A DNA stretch of 64,000 nt from Agelaius tricolor (Eukaryota > Chordata > Aves > Passeriformes > Icteridae), in the NCBI GenBank assembly GCA_023055355.1, contig JALJCS010000054.1, forward strand, positions 2,232,001 to 2,296,000, written 5' to 3'. The notes below the pieces were generated by a model that saw only the letters and a program-made list of their open reading frames with translations, was not told the origin of the DNA and searched no databases. This document shows, one piece after another, positions 57,901 to 64,000 of this stretch (position 1 is the stretch's first letter; each line of letters begins with the position of its first letter). The translations under genes and the position numbers were made by a program.

Positions 57901-58239
57901 GTCCCCTGCTCTGGCCAAGCTCCTGGATGTGGCACACAGAGGGTGGCCGGGAGAGGAGCCCCTGAACCCCATCCTGACACCTCAGAACCCCTTGAAACAG
58001 CCAAGCCCTGGAGCACTGTGCTGGTGATGCAGCAGCTCCCGGGCTCCCAGACACTGCTGACCATTCCCTGTGACCTCTGATTTGTTACTGCATTTATCTG
58101 CTTAGCAACAGATTGAAAGGCTGAAATCAAAAGTGACTCTTAGGGGAAGAAATTCAGTCCTGTTTTGAAAGCATTCAGCAGCAGAGAGATGCAGCACTTT
58201 CCATGGCACTGCTTTCACCTGGTCCATCACTCTGTTAAA
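57901..58239. other. Unique sequence
   Basis: No gene seen. Confidence 0.35.
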
Positions 58240-58560
58240 ATTATTTCTATTTGAATATGTCAGGATTCCACTTCCAGTCATAAATATTCCTTTCTCCACA
58301 AGATTAAAGACTACTTTGCTAACCACAATTTTCTCCCTATGAAAGTACTTACGCACCTTAATCAAATTAGTCACCTCTCCATCTTCTTCTTTTTTTTTTC
58401 TTTTATAAACTTTCTTTTATAAGCAGATTGGATGTGAAAGTCTCCAGATCTCCAGTAGTTTTTCTTACACTTTTTTTTTTTTTGACTGTCTTCTGATCCT
58501 TCCCCAAATTCCTTTTTAGAGCTGACAGCAGCCAACTGGCTGGTGTGCTCATCTCAGTCC
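58240..58560 (-). mobile_element. Probable ancient CR1-like LINE remnant, antisense
   Basis: CACAAGATTAAAGACTACTT, CTCCCTATGAAAGTACTTAC, CCTTAATCAAATTAGTCACC and CTTTTATAAACTTTC resemble the antisense of an old amniote CR1/L3-type LINE 3' region. The match is from memory of the family and the copy is strongly diverged; T-runs at 58389-58397 and 58472-58483 interrupt it. Confidence 0.45.
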
Positions 58561-59949
58561 CACGGGTGTGTCTCATTGAAGCAGAAGATGTTTCTCCTCT
58601 CCTAATTCCAGCTCCCCCCTGGTTTATTCCAGGGCCTCTGTCGATGTCTTTGCTGCTGCCCCTCGGTGGAATTTCTGCTGCTCTGCTTGCTTGCCAAGAC
58701 CCCTTAACCCCATTCCCTAACACTGTCTGCATTCTTTAACTCTCCATGGGTGCCTTTGAAACTGTCTGTGTAAAATCCTTCCTGTCCCTGTCATGGCCAG
58801 GAGCAGATTTACTCTCAGTAAAAGCTCATGTTGAGCCATGCAGGGTTTCCTGCATTCCTGTGCAGAGTGCCCCTCAGCCAGTGTTTTAAGTGCATTAAAA
58901 TGACCTAATAATTTTTAAACAAACTCATTCCCAGTATTTTCTTAATATCTTCCTTGGTAATTATTACTAATCATATTCACGAAATACAAATAAATCTTCT
59001 TTTAATTTCAAAACTGGGAGAGGAAGGTGAGAACATATTGAGGACTGGAGAACAGGTTATTACTTTCTTCTCCTCCCCCACCAAAGAGCCAAATGTCATT
59101 GCTGAGATCCCTTGTGGTCCTGACATGCTCTACAATTCTTTATTCCTGGGACTTTCCTTAATGCCTTTAGTTTTCTGAGCAAACTATTTGAATTTCACAG
59201 CTTCTCATTTGTGCTAATTACCATCTTCCCAGTTCTGTTCTTCCTCTATTGTCCTTTTATTTGTAATTGTTGCCTTCGTTTTACCACGGGGGCCAAGATG
59301 GGATTTCAGGTCAGGCTGTCCTTTTACTTGATCTGCAAATAGTAGTTTTACATGGAGATGTGCTTTGTGTCAGAGCTCTGTTGTGCTGGAGATGGCACAA
59401 AGACAGAATGACAAATCAGTCCTTGCAACAGTGCAAGAGCTAATTATAAAGCAGGAGAGAACAGTGGCCACGGGCAGATGGGGCTGCACAAGAAAACACT
59501 CAATTATCCCCAATTGCATGAGAAATGCCTCATCCAGGCAGATCTGAGCCCTGTCCTGGCCCCGTGGCCGCTCCCTCCTGGAGGGACAGCAGCCCTGTGG
59601 TGGCACCAATCCCCTCCAGCCACCACTCCCCCAGCATGGACAGCTCACAGCCAAAGCAAGAGGGGCACTTTAATTCCCAAAGACGACTTTTTGGGAAGCA
59701 AATTGGAATTAACATGTTCCAGGAAGCTCCCTGTCCTTCTCTGTGAGAAAAAGACCTTCCAAGGATGGAACTAATCCAAGAGAAAAATAACTTGGGACAA
59801 TTTTGCTGTCACATTGCTATTGCCAAGGAAACCAGGTTGATCCAGCCACCACAGAAAGAGAAGAGAATAAAACAAAAAGGCTGCAAAAATGGAACAATTT
59901 GATGTTTCCAGCTGGTGGCACTATGGCAGATACAAATGGTCCAGGACTG
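58561..59949. other. Unique, AT-rich sequence
   Basis: No gene called. 58880-59350 is AT-rich; part may be more of the old LINE upstream. No reverse-transcriptase or zinc-finger motif can be read in any frame. Confidence 0.4.
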
Positions 59950-60258
59950 GTCCAGAAAATTACACTCCTACAAGGGCCTGGAGGGACAGGGCACAGGGAA
60001 TGGCTCCCACTGCCAGAGGGCAGGGATGGATGGGATCTTGGGAATTGGGAATGGTTCCCTGGCAGGGTGGGCAGGCCCTGGCACAGGGTGCCCAGAGCAG
60101 CTGTGGCTGCCCCTGCATCCCTGGCAGTGCCCAAGGCCAGGCTGGACATTGGGGTTTGGAGCACCTGGGACAGTGGGAGGGTCCCTGACCATGGCAGGGG
60201 GAAAAAGACAGTTGTTCTTGCTTTTAAGATCCTTTCCAACCCAAACCATCCAATAACT
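59950..60258 (+). mobile_element. CR1 LINE 3' end, sense
   Basis: CAGGGAATGGCTCCCACTGC, CCTGGCACAGGGTGCCCAGA, CAAGGCCAGGCTGGACATTG, CCTTTCCAACCCAAACCATC. A GGGGGAAAAAGACAGTTGTT insertion or variant lies just before the last motif. Confidence 0.9.
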
Positions 60259-61439
60259 CTGGTAATCTGCTCAGAGTACTTGAGGTTTCTTCTGGCTTCA
60301 TGAGGAAGCTACAGAAAGCAGAGAGATCCTCCTGGTTTGCACACAGGCTGTCCCAGAGCTCCTTCTGGAGCAGTGCAAATGCCATCGAGCTGAGGCTCCC
60401 AGAGCTTTGTGTCCCCTCATTGGAGGCAGCTGCAGGCATTTCTGCAAGGTAGAAAAATGGATTGATGGATCAATTAATTGATCCATGAGTGATTGACAAC
60501 CTGGGAGCACAGCAGAGACAAAAACCTTCAGTCACCAGCCCAAACAGTAATTGTGGAAAAATTAAGGTTCATTTGTGAGCATTTTCCTTTCAGTGCTCGT
60601 GTCTCAGGGCAGCAGAGGCGTCACACAAACAAACACGCACACGCAGATCCAGTGTGACTGTCAAAAAGCCAGATTAGGAACAAGGAAAATGGGCACACAG
60701 TGTTCACTCATAAAACCACTGGAAAAGATGCTCAACAATGAAGTGGAATTAAATGAAATTCTAGCCACTCAGAATGCATTATCCCTGCAGCATGTCCATG
60801 AAATCGCTCGCTGAATTGCAGAGTAATTTGCTCTTAGCCTGTGAAGCCTTTCTGGGCTCTTTTCTCCCTTTTATTCTCCCCTTCCCCAATTCTTTTTTTT
60901 TTTTTTTTCTTGTTAGCAATCATTTGGGAGCTCGTTCCTCACTCATTTTGCTCCCAAAGGAAATATTCAGTGAGGGAACAATAGTGATGTGTCATGATGA
61001 CGTTCCGGGTCACTCACTCAGGCAGTAATGTGCTCGCTCCCAATTGCTCTGCCTGTGTGCACTAAGCTGCTGCTGGAAGGGCTTTCATGTCCTTTAACTC
61101 TTTGCAGGATTCTGCCTCATCCTGCTGCACCCACGAGCCTGCCTTTGTGGAGGAGCAAACTGCTCGGGCTGACCTGGCAGCAGCCCACGTAAAGTGCCTC
61201 TCCTCAATAATCAGCAGCTCTGATGGGGATGAAGGGACAATAAAGCTCTGGAGAGGCTTGTGCTGGTGCAGAAGTTAAAAATTACTTGACCCAACAGTGA
61301 TGGACAAATTCATTGCCCTAAAGAGCTCCTGTGCTGTAAATCCCCGTTGTGATGAGCTCCATCATCAGCTGGACAAAGTGTACAGCTGATTGTGTTTGAT
61401 GAGTGCCACTGAGGGGCTGGAGAGGATTGGATGTTCTTT
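60259..61439. other. Unique sequence
   Basis: No gene seen. A T homopolymer (about 18 T) lies at 60893-60909. 60950-61260 is repeat-free (GATGTGTCATGATGACGTTC) and a candidate conserved block. Confidence 0.4.
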
Positions 61440-61788
61440 CTGTGCCTGGCAGTGCCCAGGCCAGGCAGGACACTGGGGCTGGAGCACCTGGGGCAATGGA
61501 GGTGTCCCTGCCATGGCAGGAAAGGATTTCATCAGGGATGTTCTCCCTGTGCCCAGCAGTGCCCAAGGCCAGGCTGGACACTGGAGCACCTGGGACAGTG
61601 GGAGGTGTCCCTGCCATGGCAGGAAAGGATTTCATCAGGGATGTTCTCCCTGTGCCCAAGGCCAGGCTGGACACTGGGGCTGGAGCACCTGGGACAGTGG
61701 AGGTGTCCCTGCCATGGCAGGGGTGGCACTGGGTGGGATTTAAGGTTCCTTCCACCCAAACCATTCCATGATTCTGTGATTCCACATG
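61440..61788 (+). mobile_element. CR1 LINE 3' end, sense, internally triplicated
   Basis: Three successive copies of the CR1 segment GCCCAAGGCCAGGCTGGACA ... GTCCCTGCCATGGCAGG, then one normal 3' end GGGTGGCACTGGGTGGGATT with tail CATTCCATGATTCTGTGATT. The first two copies end in GGAAAGGATTTCATCAGGGA, which is not usual CR1 text. Confidence 0.92.
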
Positions 61789-62114
61789 GATGCTGATGTA
61801 GCTCACAGGGAAGGTGGGGTCCCTGCTCTGCAGTTTGGGATCTGGCTGTGGATCCCAAAGGATCCTGCCCAAGTCCAGCAGCATGCCCCTGCTCTGAGGA
61901 CATTTAGCTCAGGCAGCTGGGCTGCCTCTGCTCCTCCCTCTGTCTGGCTGCCCATCTTTCTCTTGGACAGCAGCTTTTGATAATTTGATAATTTCAACCA
62001 AAGGGAGCATCTTCAATATATTAAACTGTGAATGCATTAAACTCATTTGGACTTAATGAAAACACACAGCTGGGCAGCAGAAAGCCTTTTTATTACTGAA
62101 GCCCATGGGTTCAT
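61789..62114. other. Unique sequence
   Basis: No gene seen. Confidence 0.35.
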
Positions 62115-62195
62115 CCTCTGTGTGATCAGGGAAAGGCTGAGGGAGCTGGGGCTGCTCAGCTGGAGAGGAACCCCAGCTGAGAGGGGCCTCAGCCC
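62115..62195 (+). mobile_element. CR1 LINE fragment, sense
   Basis: CTGAGGGAGCTGGGGCTGCT and CAGCTGGAGAGGAACCCCAG match the CR1 region next to which the 31-bp arrays form elsewhere. Here another, unrelated array follows. Confidence 0.7.
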
Positions 62196-62640
62196 TGGCT
62201 GTCCCTGACTGTGCCCGTCTGTCCCTGGGTGCCCCTGGGTGTCCATGGATGTCCCTGGCTGTCCCTCTCTGTCCTTGACTGTCCCTGTCTGTCCCTGGGT
62301 GCCCCTGGGTGTCCATGGATGTCCCTGAATATCCCTGGATGTCCCTATGTGTCCCTGTCTGTCCTTGAGTGTCCTAGGCTGTCCCCATGGGTCCCTGGCT
62401 GTCCCTGGCTGTCCCAGGGTCTCTCTGGGGGTCCCCACATGTCCCCATGTGTCCCTGGATGTCCCTGGCTGTCCCTGAGCGTCCCTGGGTGTCCCAGGGT
62501 CTCTCTGGGGGTCCCCACATGTCCCCATGTGCCCCTGGATGTCCCTGCGTGTCCCTGGGTGTCCCAGGGTCTCTCTGGGGGTCCCCATGTGTCCCTGGCT
62601 GTCCCTGGCTGTCCCTGGGTGCCCCAGAGCCACGGGCAGG
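62196..62640. repeat. Minisatellite, GTCCCTGGNT decamers with higher-order units
   Basis: GTCCCTGGCTGTCCCTGGGT blocks plus a larger unit with CCCAGGGTCTCTCTGGGGGT and CCCCACATGTCCCCATGTG, repeated about every 70-100 bp. Confidence 0.95.
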
Positions 62641-63846
62641 GCCTGAGCCCAGGAGCTGCCCCTGCCCAGGAGGCAGAGCTGCTGCCCTGGGCAGTGGCAG
62701 CCCTGAGCAGAGCCCAGGGAGGCTCCGGGGGCTCCTCCCTGGGGACATTGCAGAGCCACACGGACACTCTGCTGTGCCCTGGGCCGGAGCAGGGAGGTGG
62801 CAGCAGGTGACAGCTGTGGTCCCTGCAGCCTGGGCCAGCCTGGCATCTGTGACTGATCTCCAGACCCCCTTAGGGAGCAGAGAGGCTGCCCGAGCTCCCG
62901 AGCTGCCCCGTTCCAGGTTCCAGTCAGAATCACTGACTGCCATAGTGAACAGCCCTGAGACACTGACTCGTCCTGCTCAGCCTCCTGGTGCCTTTCCTGC
63001 CCCTGGAGAGGGGTTTGAGGAGCTGCTGGAGCTGAACACAGGAGCTGCTGCCGTGTGGGTGATGACACAGAGGAGCCTCCAGCCCTGCCTGCTCTGGTTT
63101 GGGGCTTTTTTATTGAAAAAGAGGAGACAATCTGTTCATTTCACAGATGCTCAACAGCTCCTCAGAAATAATACAGGTGTGCTCAGAAATAAATCTGCTT
63201 TGTTTACTGTGTAATTAAGTCAGGAAAAAAAAGAAGGCAGCATTGGAAAGTTTTTCTGTCTTTTTTTTTTTTTCTTTCGGAAACAGCTTTTCAATCCCAT
63301 CAAAGGAAATCCAAGACGTTCAGCAATGCTGACAACAAAACCAGAGTTTGATCGAAAATAAGACAAACAAACCAGTAGAGTCTCTAAGTTTGGGGGCGGG
63401 GGGGAAACTTGAAAGTAATTTTTTAAATGATTCTATCTGTATGGCTAAATTTGTAGTGCTCCTGGAGCCTTTAGCCCTGCAAAGACTCACGGACGTGTTT
63501 AACTCACAGCACCACGAGCACCTGCACGTCACGGGCTTCAATCTGCTCTCTCATGCTGGGAAGTCAATAACTGGATCTGGACACCAAAAATTAAGTTAAA
63601 AAATAAATAGTCTGGATGCTATTCATCTTCCATACCACAAGGCCTCCACCGGCCCCGTGTCCTTGTGTCTCTTTTCAATGACATCTCTGCTCCTGCATCT
63701 CTCCACACATCTGTGGTGTCAGTCCCTCTCAATGTGCTCTGTCTGCTCAGGAAAACCTCCACAGAGCCCAGGAACTGACCCAGCAGCTGCCAGGAGCAGC
63801 GAGTGCACCCACAAAGCATCCCCTGGCACCACAGCAGGGCTGCTCT
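62641..63846. other. Unique sequence
   Basis: No gene seen. 63220-63290 has A- and T-runs; 63350-63600 is repeat-free and AT-richer, a candidate conserved block. Confidence 0.4.
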
Positions 63847-63945
63847 GATCCCCCAGAGCTGCCCTGATCTGCCCTGATCCACCAGAGCTGCCCTGGTCCC
63901 CCAGAGCTGCCCTGATCTGCCCTGGTCTCCCTGATCTGCCCTGGG
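63847..63945. repeat. Short minisatellite, CCAGAGCTGCCCTGATC units
   Basis: About six units of 11-17 bp (CCCAGAGCTGCCCTG, ATCTGCCCTG). Confidence 0.9.
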
Positions 63946-64000
63946 ACCATCACTGGCTCCCTGGCAGGAGCTGTGTGACCCTGCTGGAGCCCAGTTCAGA

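Overview
This window reads as non-coding DNA from a bird, most likely a passerine songbird. The lineage call rests on two things. There are many 3'-end fragments of CR1 LINEs, the dominant avian retroposon, in both orientations. There are also seven copies of an LTR of about 385 bp of the kind common in songbird genomes; five carry clear 6-bp target-site duplications (one of these with a mismatch), one has a looser 5-8 bp match and one only a weak match. Species and chromosome cannot be named from the sequence. No convincing protein-coding gene, tRNA, rRNA or CRISPR array is visible. The long open frames are almost all translations of tandem repeats whose periods are multiples of three.

Tandem repeats are the main feature: about 38 minisatellite or microsatellite arrays, by my boundaries roughly 15 kb of the 64 kb. 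The largest are 7.06-8.50 kb (acidic-looking GGA/GAT/GCT array), 35.49-36.71 kb, 30.93-32.01 kb (almost free of T on the + strand), 16.65-17.60 kb and 9.79-10.46 kb (an array of GATA-factor-like sites). Several are expansions of CR1 sequence: a 31-bp unit occurs inside CR1 copies at 1.1, 6.7 and 39.0 kb, a 40-bp unit at 54.9 kb and a 103-bp unit at 61.4 kb. CR1 tail repeats have probably expanded at 4.5 and 30.9 kb.

Layout. 0-9 kb: GC-rich minisatellites and antisense CR1. 9-21 kb: two GATA-motif arrays, solo LTRs at 10.7 and 15.3 kb, and a nested CR1/insert/LTR stack at 15.0-15.8 kb. 21-29 kb: further minisatellites, pentanucleotide arrays and three LTRs of different families (23.4, 27.0, 28.6 kb). 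29-37 kb: four large arrays and an LTR at 34.0 kb. 37-46 kb: an LTR inside a CR1 at 39.3 kb, then GC-rich arrays. 46-50 kb: LTRs at 47.1, 48.8 and 49.5 kb. 50-64 kb: longer unique AT-rich blocks, CR1 fragments in both orientations and two more CR1-associated arrays.

The unique AT-rich blocks (for example 12.0-12.5, 18.3-18.6, 33.0-33.3, 38.2-38.5, 50.8-51.1, 52.1-52.3 kb) look like conserved non-coding elements, but conservation cannot be tested here. Nothing points to an operon-like or defence-like system. The interest lies in repeat biology: CR1-internal VNTRs, nested insertions, and motif-bearing satellites that might act as regulatory DNA.
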